Below, piece after piece: positions 36,401 to 47,920 of a stretch of DNA of 64,000 nt (positions within the stretch are counted from its first letter, which is position 1; each line of letters opens with the position of its first letter). The notes under the pieces are model-generated. The model was not told the DNA's origin. It saw only the letters and a program-made list of their open reading frames with translations, and did not search any database. Source of the stretch: Sorghum bicolor (Eukaryota; Streptophyta; Magnoliopsida; Poales; Poaceae). The DNA lies in contig NC_012872.2 in NCBI RefSeq assembly GCF_000003195.3, forward strand, positions 6,014,001 through 6,078,000. Direction: 5' to 3'. A program made the position numbers and the translations under genes.

Positions 36401-37214
36401 CTTCCTCTATTGAGCAAGTCCATTTTCTTAACAATTCTGACAGGTTGAATTAAACTTATTTGTATGACTGGATGGTTGTCAGCTTGCGCAATATACCCTC
36501 CAAAGTCCAAACAATGGTTTATTAGGTTACAAGAGGAAAACAAATACAACAACGCATATGAATGGTATCCAGATCCTGCCCAATTTTGGAACCCAACTTG
36601 TACAGAATACACCAGAGTATCTTATCTACTTCTACAGATTCCTGTATCTCTGCTTGCCCATATACCCGACTCCTGTTCTCCTGTCCATTACCCTCAGGCC
36701 TAGCATATACTGAGCTCACCTGTGACCCCGGAAATCGTCTATTTGTCTGCACCTCAAATATAGGCCTCCAACAGACCACCAAAACTGTCTCCGAGATCAA
36801 CTGTGGCACCTAACTGGTCAACTAAATTAACCTGCAATAGCAAACTATGATTAACTGGTCAACTAAATTAACCTGCAATAGCAAACTATGATTAAGTACC
36901 CACTTTTTAAGAGAAGGTGGGAACCAGCTAGCACCCTTTCTTCCAGAAAAGAAAAACAACAAAAAGTTCAATTGCTGGTTAATTTTATATGATTTGGAAG
37001 TGACCGTTAAGTTTTTGCTTTTCTGTTAGGGTAGGAGTTTCAAGAAAAAAAATAATTTACTGAAAAAAGGAACAGTAAGGAACCATCTACCAATTTTGCA
37101 AAACAGAAAAGTTAAATCCTGGTTCTTTGTGACATGATTCATCATGAACAGTACCTGAGGGTCAATAGCACTTACCAGTTGTGACAAAAAATGCATCCAA
37201 TTAGGCTGTAACGA
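36401..37214. other. 3' flank of the ALB3-type gene
   Basis: It holds a perfect 41-bp tandem duplication at 36811-36851 and 36852-36892 (TAACTGGTCAACTAAATTAA and following). Overlapping open frames on both strands around 36460-36810 have no recognisable domain. Confidence 0.5.
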
Positions 37215-40200
37215 TTACTGCACCATGCGCTTCCTCTTGGATCGTTTGCCCTTCTTCCCCGAGTAACTTGGAAGTTTCTTGTCACTGCCAGTACTGGATG
37301 CTTCCTCCACAGGTCCTCCCTGCTGTCAGGATTTTACATGAGTAACAGAGGATGAATTTCACATTTTTAAGGAGCTGTAGGGACAAGGAGTGTTTTTCAA
37401 TATGACTAGCCTCAGAATGCCCAGCTATAATAATGGAAAAAAGGGTGAAGAGTACCTCTTCTGTGGTCTCATCATCTAATTCTTCATCCTCCATGTCATA
37501 TGTTGATGATGATGCATCTGAATCTCCTGCAGCAAGTGCTTTGCTGAGTTTTCTCCTGTTCTCTTCTTCTTTTAGCTGCCTAAACCTGCTTGTGAGATTG
37601 TATGTGAAAATTATAGCCAAGACAGAAGAGGTTTAAGCATCAAAATGAAGTTCAAAGGCACCTCTCTCCAGCTGGTTCAGCATTAGAGCGTTTTGCTCGT
37701 CCTGCTGTAATTATCCCACTACCTCCCTTACTCACTACAGGCTTTGCTCCACCCATTTTCCGTAACCAAACTTGCTGGGCTGTGCTGAGGACATTGTTTG
37801 TAAGCCTAATGGAAAACATGGAGTCAATACAAAATAGTCATGGATTTGATTGATTATTTGACTGTAAAATTCAGTGAACAGGGAAGGGGTTGTGAACTCA
37901 TGATCTTTGTATGAAGCAATAAAAGAGACTGATGCACATACCAATAAATAGACAATCCTGACGGCACTGACAAAGAGAACCAGCCAATCATAAATGGAAG
38001 AAATTTCAAAATGAGCAGTGTGTTCTTCTGTGATGGGTCATCACTCTGTGGCAGACAATAGATCACAAGTTAAGCCATTGCAGTGTATAATTGCCACTAT
38101 AACCAATGAAAGAATATACAGGAAGCATTCACCTGAGGTGGCTTCATGATCTCCATAGAGACATACTGAGAAGCAACAAGTAGCACAGGCAATACAAGGT
38201 AGCATATGGTGTCATGCCAGCCTAGCGGAGGATGACCATCCTGCATAATTTGGTTGAGATGTTACCATTAATTTTAGGCGTTTAACATATCTGCATACCA
38301 CAATCATGAAAGCTTATAAACCAATGTATAGTCAGGCTCTGATATACAATAATAATAGAATTGCTGCATGACCAACTATTTCAGCCATGGTGCTAAAGAG
38401 GCAATGGAATTTAAATTATGCACCGTAGTTATCAAGGCAGTAAGGCGAGGCGTGGCAACTGACTACTGCCTTACGCTTAAGCGACTAAAGCGTGAGGCGA
38501 GGCAAAGGCAACACCTTAAGAAAGTAAGGAAAACTTTAAATAGCAGCTTACAGCAGTAGATGATGACGAAAAAAGAAGGAAAAAAAAGAAAAAGAAAAGA
38601 GGAGTAAGAAATGGGCTGGCCCAGCCCATCAGGCAGCCCATGTGCCCCTCCCCCTCCTGGCGTGGCTTCATCTAGAAAGCTTTCCATCTCTCAAAGCCTG
38701 GATGCACTGCTCTGCTTTCCTCCGCCCCTCTCCAGATGTACTGATTTGCTCAGTGCTCTTAGATCGACAACTGCTGCCGTTCTTGAGGGGGAAGAGGGCA
38801 CGGCCGCTCAGCTCGGAAGCAGGTGGGCGGCAACATCTCCTGGGGGCGGGGCAGAATGTGTCAGCGCGGATGAGCTGCAGCTTCCTGTTCCTCTCCCGCT
38901 CACTCGGCAGCAGGTGGGCGGCAAACATCTCCCGGCAGTGGGGCAGAATGCATCGGCGCAGGTCCTTCCCTCCCTCCTCTCTCTTTCTCCCGTGCACTCG
39001 TTCTCTCCTGATTTTTGCCACCATTCTCCATGGATCTCACTTTTTTCCTGGCCAAATCACTCATATGGCGCACACCACAAGCGATTAGCACGATTCGGAC
39101 GCTGACATTTTTTGGGCGCCTTGTCCATAACTGTAAGGTGGGCACCACACAGATCTAAGGCGAGTCGTCTGCTGTGGCATCGTAAGTGCAGTCCTTTGGC
39201 GCTTAAGCATCACCTAACACTGTTATTCACATAGAAAAGCTTTTGTTTGCTTGAATGCCATCGAATGTGCATCCTATCTAACTATGAAAAGAAACATTCC
39301 ACTGTTCCAACACATCAGTATGATCTAAATTGAGTATCATGTTGCAACATACTAGTATGGTGATATGGTCACTCAAGTGCAATAGATCAAACTATTTTTC
39401 AGAACCAGGAATTGAACAACAAATTTATATGTTAATGAGATGAATTTCAGTACCACAAATGGGAAGAGCCACGAAATTCCAGAACCACTTTGCCGAGCTG
39501 CAATTGTTGTAGGACCTCCCAGTGACGGAATCCAGAAAAATCCTTCTGTGAACAGCCCCTTCATGCCATAGAAGACACTCAGCCCAAAAAGGCACTAAAT
39601 CAAGCGAGCTTAAAGCAGTTGGACTAAACCTACCTCATTTGCTACATTTGAAAGTGCCTGGTAAAGACCAATCCATACAGGTATTGTCGCCAATGTTGGA
39701 AAACATCCTGTCAGATAAAGTATAAGATCATGATGATACTATGTCATAAAAGCACAGTTTTGCAAGGCAGGGAGGACTATATCAGGAAAAAAAACAAATA
39801 TGACACGAAAGGATTCCTGTTCAGGAACCAAGCACACAATAAAATAGTCAGTATGGTTTTGGAGGAAAAAATTCAAGAAACCTGCTAAAGGGTTGACACC
39901 AGCTTGCTTGTATAACCGAGCAGTCTCTAGCTGTATCCTTTCCTAATAAGAATTATACAGAAGCAGGAAATCAAAATACACAAAGAAGTGAATTTGAAAA
40001 AAGTAAGGCTAAAATAAGCTTGTAAGGAGCATGATCAATGATTGGAATCACAAACAGCTGCACAAACCTGATTGCCCGCATATCTCTGCTGGATTGCCTT
40101 AAGCTGCGGCTGTAAATTCTGCATTGCCAGAGTCGACTCCACCTAAAATAGATGAGAAGCACAGCATTTAATCCACATCCACAAAATCCATAACCAGGAA

Positions 40201-41136
40201 CCATAGATGGGACAGGTTTCTTCAAATATGTTGGAACATTCACCTGCTGTTTGGTTAGAGGCAACGTCACCGCCTTAACAATGATAGTGAGCAGAATGAT
40301 GGCAAACCCGTAGGCATATGGCACATGAACTGCAGAGAGACCATCCTTGAGGACCTGTATGGTGAGACTCAGATAGCATCAGCATTTCAATGCTTTCAGC
40401 GTTATGAAACTTAGCGTCCTAACAAGTGAAGTAAGAGCATGACATCACATAACTCTCAAATTCTACCATCTACAGTTAAAAGGCCTTGGAGGCGAAATGA
40501 CTAAACACTCATGTAGAACAGGCTTCCTGAATATCCATTTCTATCTCTATGGTAAAGGACCAAACATTGCTGACTACTGATTAATGTTGTAGCGAGTTCA
40601 CAAAGACAAGTGTATGGAAGCTCAAAGACTAGCAGTGTACACTGTACACACCCTCCAGTCCTCATCCTCGACTCTCCAGAAAGTCCTCCACTTCCATAAC
40701 TCATAATTCGGGCGCATTCAATTCTCCCAGAAAGAATCTGGTAAGTGGTAGCCGCCGCGGGCCCGTCCGTTGATTAGGCAATCATTACCTTGAGCACGAC
40801 CTCGAGGGCCTCGGAGATGAAGCCGAACCAGCCGCCGTTCTTCTGGACCGCCGCCGCAGCCGCCTCGCCGGCGTCGCCCCCCGCGTCCGCCGCGGCGACC
40901 GCGGCGTCGGCGAGCGTGTAGAGCGCCGCCTCGGCGCGCTCCAGCGTGGCCTGGAGGTGGGGCCCGCCGACGGAGTCGAGCCCGTGCAGGCCCGCCCTCA
41001 CCGCGCACGCGGAGGCGGCGCGCCGGCCGCCGCGCCGCAGACGGAGCGGCGGGAGCAGCAGCGGCCTGCTCGCGCTGCCCCCGGCGGCGCGGGGCAGCGC
41101 GGGGAGGAGGGAGGAGGAGAGCAGCGCCTTGGCCAT
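37215..41136 (-). CDS. ALB3: ALBINO3-type thylakoid membrane protein insertase (YidC/Oxa1 family)
   Basis: Eleven exons close in frame to 454 aa: 40789-41136, 40244-40354, 40068-40142, 39882-39942, 39634-39707, 39454-39558, 38133-38240, 37942-38045, 37662-37805, 37456-37585, 37215-37319. ALB3 inserts light-harvesting proteins into thylakoids with cpSRP. The first about 60 residues are Ser/Ala/Arg-rich, like a transit peptide. The Oxa1 core runs from about 122 to 345 with hydrophobic segments, including YGFAIILLTIIVKAVTLPLT, and hallmark sequences TKQQVESTLAMQ, PTLATIPVWIGLYQALSN, GFFWIPSLGGPT and PSGLSIYW. The tail has two basic motifs, AGRAKRS and KKGKRSKRKR, like those that bind cpSRP43. 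Intron 6 contains a hAT-like element. Confidence 0.94.
38424..39222. mobile_element. hAT-like element with GC-rich cargo in ALB3 intron 6
   Basis: Flanked by TTATGCAC (38416-38423) and TTATTCAC (39223-39230), an 8-bp target duplication with one mismatch. The ends CGTAGTTATCAAGGC and ..CACCTAACACTG are weakly inverted, with repeated AAGGCG/CGCCTT words nearby. The centre (38610-39130) is GC-rich, unlike the intron, and includes an internal duplication starting GCAGGTGGGCGGCAA at 38819 and about 38910. Confidence 0.6.
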
Positions 41137-41576
41137 CGCCGACGCGGGGAGTGAGGGGATGGCTCGGGGAGTGAGGTGGGGTTTAGGAGGGCTAGGGTTT
41201 CATGCACGGGGCGGGAACGCGTGGCGTGGCGAGGGGAGAGGCTGTGGTAGCGGTGGCGGTGGAGGTGGAGGTGGGAGCGAGAGGTGGAGAGGACGGGAGC
41301 GCGGAGAGGAAGACGATGTGGAGGTTGTCGTTGGAGCTTGGAGGTGGGGGACGCTTTATTATCCGCTTATAGGTGCCCGTGGACTCGGCGCACCGCCACT
41401 ACTACTGATTTTTAGTGCAGTCAGTGGCCTATCTGCAGCTGAGCTCCAGTTCTCAGTTCGTTGCCGTCTGAACTCCTGTTCACTAGAGCTTTGGTTTTTC
41501 TCATGCCTGCTTGGCATTCAAATTCATCCCTCTATTGCAAATTCTAAGTTGTTCTAGTTTTTGTAGGGCCTTATTT
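41137..41576 (-). promoter_or_regulatory. 5' UTR and promoter of the ALB3-type gene
   Basis: A GC-rich leader precedes the ATG. A TATA-like CCTATAAG lies on the minus strand at about 41367-41374, about 235 bp upstream of the start codon. Confidence 0.4.
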
Positions 41577-41825
41577 AGTTCAAAAAAATTGTAATTTTTT
41601 TAAATTTCCAGTCACATCAAATCTTGCGACACATGTATAGAATATTAAATATAGATAAAAAATAACTAAGTACATAATTTGCCTGTAATTTGCGAGATGA
41701 ATCTTTTGAGCCTAGTTAGTCCAAGATTGGACAATATTTGTCAAAACAAATGAAAGTGCTACAGTATCAGTTTTGCTAAAATTTTGTATCAGTTTTGCCA
41801 AAATTTTTGGAACTAAACAACGGCT
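41577..41825. mobile_element. GGCCTTGTTTAGTTC-family MITE
   Basis: GGCCTTATTTAGTTC on the left, GGAACTAAACAACGGC on the right, with the family interior. A short internal duplication (GTATCAGTTTTGC.AAAATT) precedes the right end. Confidence 0.75.
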
Positions 41826-42064
41826 CAACTTCACTAATGAAGTTATTTTTTAGAAAAAAACCTTATGAGTAACTTTCTAGGTAAATCTGAGCTGTTTTGA
41901 AAAAGTTATTTGGTAAAACAGCTTCACCACTAGCTTCATGCATGGATGAAAGAAAGAAATAGGGGGAGAGAGCTAGAATAAGCTACTTCTTTCAGCTTTA
42001 TCCTAACTCATGTCTTTGAGAGAGAAGAAGAAAAATAGCTTCACTATTTTGAAACATAACTTTT

Positions 42065-42089
42065 ATTATATATATATATATATATATAA
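42065..42089. repeat. (TA)n microsatellite
   Basis: About twelve TA units. Confidence 0.9.
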
Positions 42090-42123
42090 ATGCCAGAACG
42101 TCTTATAATTTACAACAAGTAAG

Positions 42124-42357
42124 CATAGTTCACCCCAAAATTCAAAAAAATTTCAAGATTCTCCAAACATATCAAATCTTGTGGCACATGCATGGAGCAC
42201 TAAATATAGACGAAAACAAAAACTAATTGCACAGTTTGTAATTTACGAGATGAATCTTTTGAGGCTAGTTAGTCTATAGTTGAACAGTATTTGTCAAATA
42301 CAAACGAAAGTGCTACAGTGTCAAAATCAAAAAAACTTTTCACAACTAAACAAGGCC
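42124..42357. mobile_element. GGCCTTGTTTAGTTC-family MITE, left end lost
   Basis: The right end CAACTAAACAAGGCC is intact. The left begins at TAGTTCACCCCAAAATTC without GGCCTTG. Confidence 0.65.
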
Positions 42358-43413
42358 ATATCAAATTAGCACCAATACAGTAATGTGATAAGGCCATTAG
42401 TAGCTGGGTATTCAATTTTCGGTTTGGTTTTTAAAGAAATTTGGTTGCAAAAATTTGCACTAATTGGTTCTAAAAAAAGTCCAGGAATTGAACCTTTTGG
42501 TTTTCAGTTATTTAGTTTCAATTCTAACTGAACTAACTAAATTTTTGTTAAGACAATAAAAAAATGCGTATTCTAAAGTAAATTTAGACACCACCATCTT
42601 TATTTTAGATACCAATAATCAGAAGTTCAAATATGAGACATCCCACATAAATCAAACATAATCTTACAAAATGCAAAAAATAAATAAATAAATAAATAAA
42701 TCATAATCCATCTATTACGATTCTTCTGGTTAATTAGGCAAGAGTAGGAACCGAACTTTATTTGGTTACTGTTCTTTTAGTTTCGGTTCTTTCAGTATTT
42801 GGTTCTTCGATTTTGGTTAATTATGTCCACCCATAGGCTCTAGCTATTAGAGTATCGTATAATTTGAATTTGAAAGTTCGTCAATATTTCACCCAATGGA
42901 TCTCATTTTTTTTTCTTTTAGTTTCGGGTTTCTTCCTCTATAGTCATGACTCGTACCACAATATAAAATAAAATAAATAGTTAAATAATTTAGGAGATGC
43001 AACATCAAACTACGCCTTATAAACTGGATTGGAGGAATTAGCTTGCAATTAGCTAGACTATTAGTTGGACTCGTTTAGATCTAAATGAGTTAATTAGTAG
43101 CAGCTAATTATTTGGTTTATGATCCAAACAGAACCTAAATCTTGTTCTCTCTCTGTAATTTTTCTTTTGGCTGCTCTTCGATCCATAGCCTCAACTCGGA
43201 CGCCCGTTTCATTTCGTCAGTGCAACGAACTTGCATAAACACTCACCAGTTTTCTTGCCATAACACTGCTTTGCAAATCTCCTTTCTGACGTCCATGCCA
43301 CACTCAATCTGGAACTGAACTGATAGATTGCAAGTCAGTCGCCCTTCCGTTCTGCCCACATGTTCTTATTGCCAGAACAAGCAGGAGTTCTGGTCACATG
43401 GATATTCAGAAAA
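42358..43413. other. Intergenic, AT-rich
   Basis: Repetitive GGTT/TTGGTT-rich text at 42415-42830 suggests an old unidentified element. An ATAA tandem run lies near 42680. No gene seen. Confidence 0.35.
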
Positions 43414-44205
43414 GAGTAAAGTCCATCAGCGCGGTTCCTAAACTTGTTTGGATATGTCATCCCGGTCCTTAAACTCGCAAAATGACCGTTTAGGTACCTA
43501 AACTTGTTCGATTGTGTCATCCTAGTCCCTAAACTTAAAAATATCTCATATAGGTCCTCAAACTTGTTCAGTTATGTCATCCCGGTCCCTAAACTTGTCT
43601 TATCTGAGTCAAAACAGGACGAATCTAAAAACTATATTGAAAAATAATTCATAACTTTTTCATATGAACTCAAATGAAGATAAACTTTATATCAAAATTG
43701 TAGGCAGCAACATGATCTACAACTTTGCAGTTGAAAAGTTTTTAAATTAAAATCGTTTAGGTTCCCAAAATATTTTTTATAAGTTTATAAATTTTAAAAT
43801 TTAAAATTTAAAATTAAATTTTATAACACTAAACGACTTCAAATAAAAAACTTTTCAACTACAAAGTTGTAGATTGTGCTGAGGACTATAACTTTGGTAT
43901 AAAACTTGTCTTCATTTGAGTTCATATGAAAAAGTTATGAATTATTTTTTGATATAGAGTTGTTAGATCGCTTTGTTTTGACCCAAATGAGATTCAAAAC
44001 CAAGCTTAGGGACCGAGATGACACAACTGAACAACTCTAAACGGATGATTTCTAAGTTTCGAGACCAGGGTGACACAATTGAACAAGTTTAGAGACCGAG
44101 ATGACACAGATAAACAAGTTTGAGGACCTAAACAATCGATTTGTGAGTTTAGGGACTGGGATGACACGACAGCACAAGTTTAGGGACCGGTAGTGGACTT
44201 TACTC
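43414..44205. mobile_element. Fold-back Mutator-like element
   Basis: Almost the whole 792 bp is two inverted arms: GAGTAAAGTCCA at the left mirrors TGGACTTTACTC at the right, and arm similarity runs to near the centre. Flanks TTCAGAAAA (43405-43413) and TTCATAAAA (44206-44214) are a 9-bp duplication with one mismatch, as expected for Mutator-like elements. The arms carry a repeated CCTAAACTTGTT...TGTCATCCCGGTCC module. No coding potential. Confidence 0.8.
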
Positions 44206-45224
44206 TTCATAAAATCAGTATATGGGATTGCCAACTCGGTTCAGACACCATCATCGATGTTCAGAAATCACCTGGTCCTGGTGCCATGATCTCTTCCGAG
44301 TTCTGATGCATGGGCAACGCTGCAGAGACGTCACCGGCTGCAAAGCACAAACCAAACCCATTTCCGGCTGTCATCCCGCCACCCGGGCATCCACTGATCC
44401 ATTCGCCTGCTCCCGTCCACACACAACCATCAGCTGCATCGCTGAAAGCATATTCGACGTTGCTTTCGGTACACAGACCTCTCGTGGTAAACTACACATA
44501 CACTGCGTGGCCGCATGGTGCAGTGCCGGCCACTGAAAAGCCAGAAAATATCCTGCTTCTCACAACCAAGTAGAGAGAGATCTTTGTTGGGCACAGGTCA
44601 GTTAGACATCACAATCCGCAGCATCCGAGTTGAGCAAAACTGCAGGCTAGGCTGAAGGAAACATAAGATTGTTTACTGCTTGCAAAAACACCAGTTTCTC
44701 ATCAGTAGTTCAGTACCAGGATGCAAACAGGAATCAGTCGAAATGACGTGCATATGAGTGTATCAATCTGAATACAGCAACCACATCATGTTCTGATTCA
44801 ATCTCTGATGAAAGCGAGATAGGAACATTAAAACAGTTAAGGCAATCATTACAAATAATTTTCGAAATCGACAACATGATTCCAAACCTCAAAATCATAG
44901 GTAGCCATCAACATTATTACGAACCTGGTCATCTGAATATACACAGAATCTCAACTAGCCAGCTTTCAGATAGTCAAGGAAGATCACCAATAGTGATTTA
45001 CTTGTGTAACAGAGGTACAGAGGGGAATTGACAGAGGTAGGGGGAGGTAACTTTTGCCTAAATCACCAACTTTTATGGGGAAAAAGGAATTCTCAACTTA
45101 TAAGCTACATGTTTAGCAGCAAATATGATGGCTCTTACTGATCCATGGCACCACCTGTTACATTCCAGCATCTAATGGCATGAGCATGACACTGGGAGAT
45201 CTAAAAGCTAACTGTTTTCCTGTT
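44206..45224. other. 3' flank of the HSP20-like gene
   Basis: No gene is supported. The overlapping plus-strand frames at 44222-44573 show no domain. The portion nearest 45224 is probably 3' UTR. Confidence 0.35.
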
Positions 45225-46865
45225 CTAGGATAGCACAAGATCGTTGTCACCAAGATGTGGGGGCCTCATGCACACCTGAACTTCATGCTCCTCTGGTCCA
45301 ACCCGGTGCTTTGGGACCATGATTTCCAGCCCAGTTCCTGTCTCATCATAATACGCCTCAATCTTTGCATCTTCTGGAATCCGTGTGGCCAGAGGTATCT
45401 CTCTCACAAACTCACCAGGAGGGCAGTGCTCGGGGAAAGGGTCCGTCAGCTTGAACATCCTGTCATGTCTCTTGATGTAGGGCATCCGGGCAGTGCTCAC
45501 GCATGTTATCTTCACGATGCCATGCGTCAGCGTGTTCCTCCAGGACACCTTGACGCTATGTGGATCAGAGAAAAGCATGCTCACCACGATTAAGTACCCT
45601 TCCTCATCCTCGTATATCGTCTTGGCAGCAGTGACAGGCCCACTTGCATGCTTGGCCACACCAGTGAACTCGTGCATCCATGATGGCTCACCAGTGTGAG
45701 CTTCTACCTCTTGCTCTCTGTCAGAACAAGAATTGTTTGCCATCACACAGTCCTCCTCTACACTATGGCCAAAGAAATCCTTGCGGCGTTTGGCACATTT
45801 TGGTGAAAGGTCCATCCCATCATCTGATGATGGCGGAGTTGAAAGGTTGAGACCTGAACCGTTCAATCCCTTCTTATGGCTATGAGATCCATGTGTGGCA
45901 CTCTTTGCTGCCGGTGGATGTGGCCTGTCAAGTTCAAAATCAGTGCTGGGAAGATTCCTCCATGACTCGAAGTCACTGGCTTCAGATGGTATTGAGAAAT
46001 TAAGTTCCCTGCCTGTCAGTTCAGCCCACCTCTTCAAGTCTGCCTCAGGAACTGCTGACAAATTTGGTGAGCCCACGATCTCAATCCCATGAAGGCACTG
46101 CGGGTTCGATAGCCCACGGTAGTGCTTCCGCTGCATACGGTGTGACCTGGCAAAGCCCTTATCGGCACTGAACGGGAAAGATGGCTCCCCATGCTTGGAA
46201 TGCCCATTCATGAAGCTCCGGAGCTGCATCTTCCCAAGGGCATTGTCGGGCCGCTCCTTGAAAACCCACATGTACATGTTCTCCATGTCATGCTGCACCA
46301 GGAAGACATCAAGGCGGAGATCAGACTTGTCGAAGCCCGAGATGCTCCCGGAAGCATCCCGTGTCATCTTCCCCTTAGGCTTCTCCACAAGCGCAGGCTT
46401 GAAGTAGTGATTAAAGAAGAACCATGCACCCCAGATGCTGTCTCCTCTCTTAGCACACTTCCTCGCGCCGACACCAATAGTGGCACTGCCATTGCCGTTG
46501 CTGTTACCCGTCGACTTTGGAAGTGCAAGTGCAACCTCAGACTCATAGTTGTGTGTTCCAAGAGTAACATCAAGTATGTCAAATGTATCGAGGCTCCATG
46601 ACGGAGGCGGCGGTAAGGGATCTGCAGAGAGCGGGAGGTTGATGTCCGGCGGGCCTGGGTGCGCCGACTCACGCCGCGGAATGATGAAGAGTTCCCTGTC
46701 ACCACCGCTACCAACCCCAACCCCAACCCCATTGGTGGCAACACCGCCACCACCTGAGGACTCGGCGGAGGCCGGGTGCGAGCCAGCAGGGTCCATGGAG
46801 AGCAGCGTGCAGGGGTGGCTGTTGCTGTTCTCCATGGAGAGGGAGGTGAGGAGGGGCTCCCCCAT
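45225..46865 (-). CDS. HSP20-like chaperone-superfamily protein, single exon
   Basis: One uninterrupted frame of 546 aa. The first about 60 residues are Gly/Ser-rich, low-complexity. The middle contains conserved-looking segments such as WGAWFFFNHYFKP, LRLDVFLVQHDMENMYMWVF and ADLKRWAELTGRELNFSIP. The C-terminal about 110 residues (about 415-525; YEDEEGYLIVVSMLF and FVREIPLATRIPEDAKIEA) resemble the beta-sandwich of alpha-crystallin/HSP20 domains, with IP..AKIEA.Y..G.L.I as the closing strands. Length and layout match the intronless plant HSP20-like chaperones superfamily group, whose clients are unknown. The start is the first Met with a good context. Confidence 0.85.
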   Translation of the reverse strand: MGEPLLTSLSMENSNSHPCTLLSMDPAGSHPASAESSGGGGVATNGVGVGVGSGGDRELFIIPRRESAHPGPPDINLPLSADPLPPPPSWSLDTFDILDVTLGTHNYESEVALALPKSTGNSNGNGSATIGVGARKCAKRGDSIWGAWFFFNHYFKPALVEKPKGKMTRDASGSISGFDKSDLRLDVFLVQHDMENMYMWVFKERPDNALGKMQLRSFMNGHSKHGEPSFPFSADKGFARSHRMQRKHYRGLSNPQCLHGIEIVGSPNLSAVPEADLKRWAELTGRELNFSIPSEASDFESWRNLPSTDFELDRPHPPAAKSATHGSHSHKKGLNGSGLNLSTPPSSDDGMDLSPKCAKRRKDFFGHSVEEDCVMANNSCSDREQEVEAHTGEPSWMHEFTGVAKHASGPVTAAKTIYEDEEGYLIVVSMLFSDPHSVKVSWRNTLTHGIVKITCVSTARMPYIKRHDRMFKLTDPFPEHCPPGEFVREIPLATRIPEDAKIEAYYDETGTGLEIMVPKHRVGPEEHEVQVCMRPPHLGDNDLVLS

Positions 46866-47920
46866 GGAGAGCTCCCTCCTCTCCTTCTCCTTCGTCCTTC
46901 CTATTTTTGCCTGCTTCTCTTGTATACTAACTGCCTCTCCTCTCCCTCGTCTTCCTGCTCTGTCACCACCCGATGCTTGCTGCCCCTTCTCGCCTGGTGC
47001 GCCAATCAGGGTTCAGCAGCGCATCCATGGGAGGCACACGGGTTCCTCACACAGCCTCCTCGCCTCATAAAAGAGGGAACTTTCCACCACCAACAGATAG
47101 ATCCGGATTGGCGACAAGAAATCCTTCCTTGGGGATAAAACTGAGATCTTTCAACACAATCCAACGGCAGCCCGCCCTGAAAACGGATGGAATTCAAAGT
47201 TATTTAAACGCTCGGTCAAATTCACGCTGGTAACCGCATATGAACCAAAATGAAAACCGCGGGGACCAAATGAAAAATCACTCTTTTTTATCAACTCGGG
47301 CCACAACAATTCGATCTTCTCTTTTTATCAAATTGCAACGAAGGAAGAAGATTTCCTCATACCAAAGCAGATGAGACCTCGTGAACTCCATTACCTCACC
47401 CAGAAATTTTCACAGCAGTGCTAAAAAAGAAGATGTAATAGATGCGAAAAACAAGAACACGAGGAGGGGGTTGGGGGAAGAGGAAGAGGAACAGAAGGCC
47501 TTCCTCTGATCTAACCTTGGGGGAAGTCAAGAAGAGCCCTCCGCAGGTTCCCTTGTTTCCCGGGGAGAAAAGCTCTCCTGCGGGCGCCACAGCGCCTCCG
47601 CCCGAGCTCTCGCCGGCGACGGGGGAGAAGAGGGGAGGGGGAAGGGAAGGGAAGGAGAAAGGAGGGTACGGGAGGGGAGGGCCCAGAGAAAACAAGGGTC
47701 TGCCCGTCAACGGATTCGGGTCCGCTAGTCCATTGCGGGTCGCAACCTGCAACCGCGTTCGTCTCGTTTCGTTCCCTCGCTTCTCCTCCAAGGAAAGGAA
47801 AGGCGCAGGTGTTCTTGGCTGGATCTTCGCTATTTTTTTCTTGTCATCACAATAAAAAGATGAACGGGGAACCTTGGCTAAATCGATCACTATCGTAGAT
47901 GCAGCTGGGCGTGAACTCAA
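46866..47920 (-). promoter_or_regulatory. Upstream region of the HSP20-like gene
   Basis: Purine- and GC-rich DNA (47440-47700) suggests the transcription start and a long 5' UTR, possibly with an intron. Splice sites could not be fixed. The minus-strand frame at 47396-47920 has no recognisable domain. Confidence 0.35.

Noticed and set aside
36522..36809. 95-codon minus-strand frame downstream of ALB3
   Set aside because: Overlaps an equally long plus-strand frame; no domain, and the region behaves as 3' flank.
44222..44573. Plus-strand frames near the fold-back element
   Set aside because: Two overlapping frames of similar length with no domain or conserved context.
47396..47920. 174-codon minus-strand frame upstream of the HSP20-like gene
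   Set aside because: Low-complexity Pro/Ser/Phe text from a purine-rich leader, with no domain or splice link to the gene.
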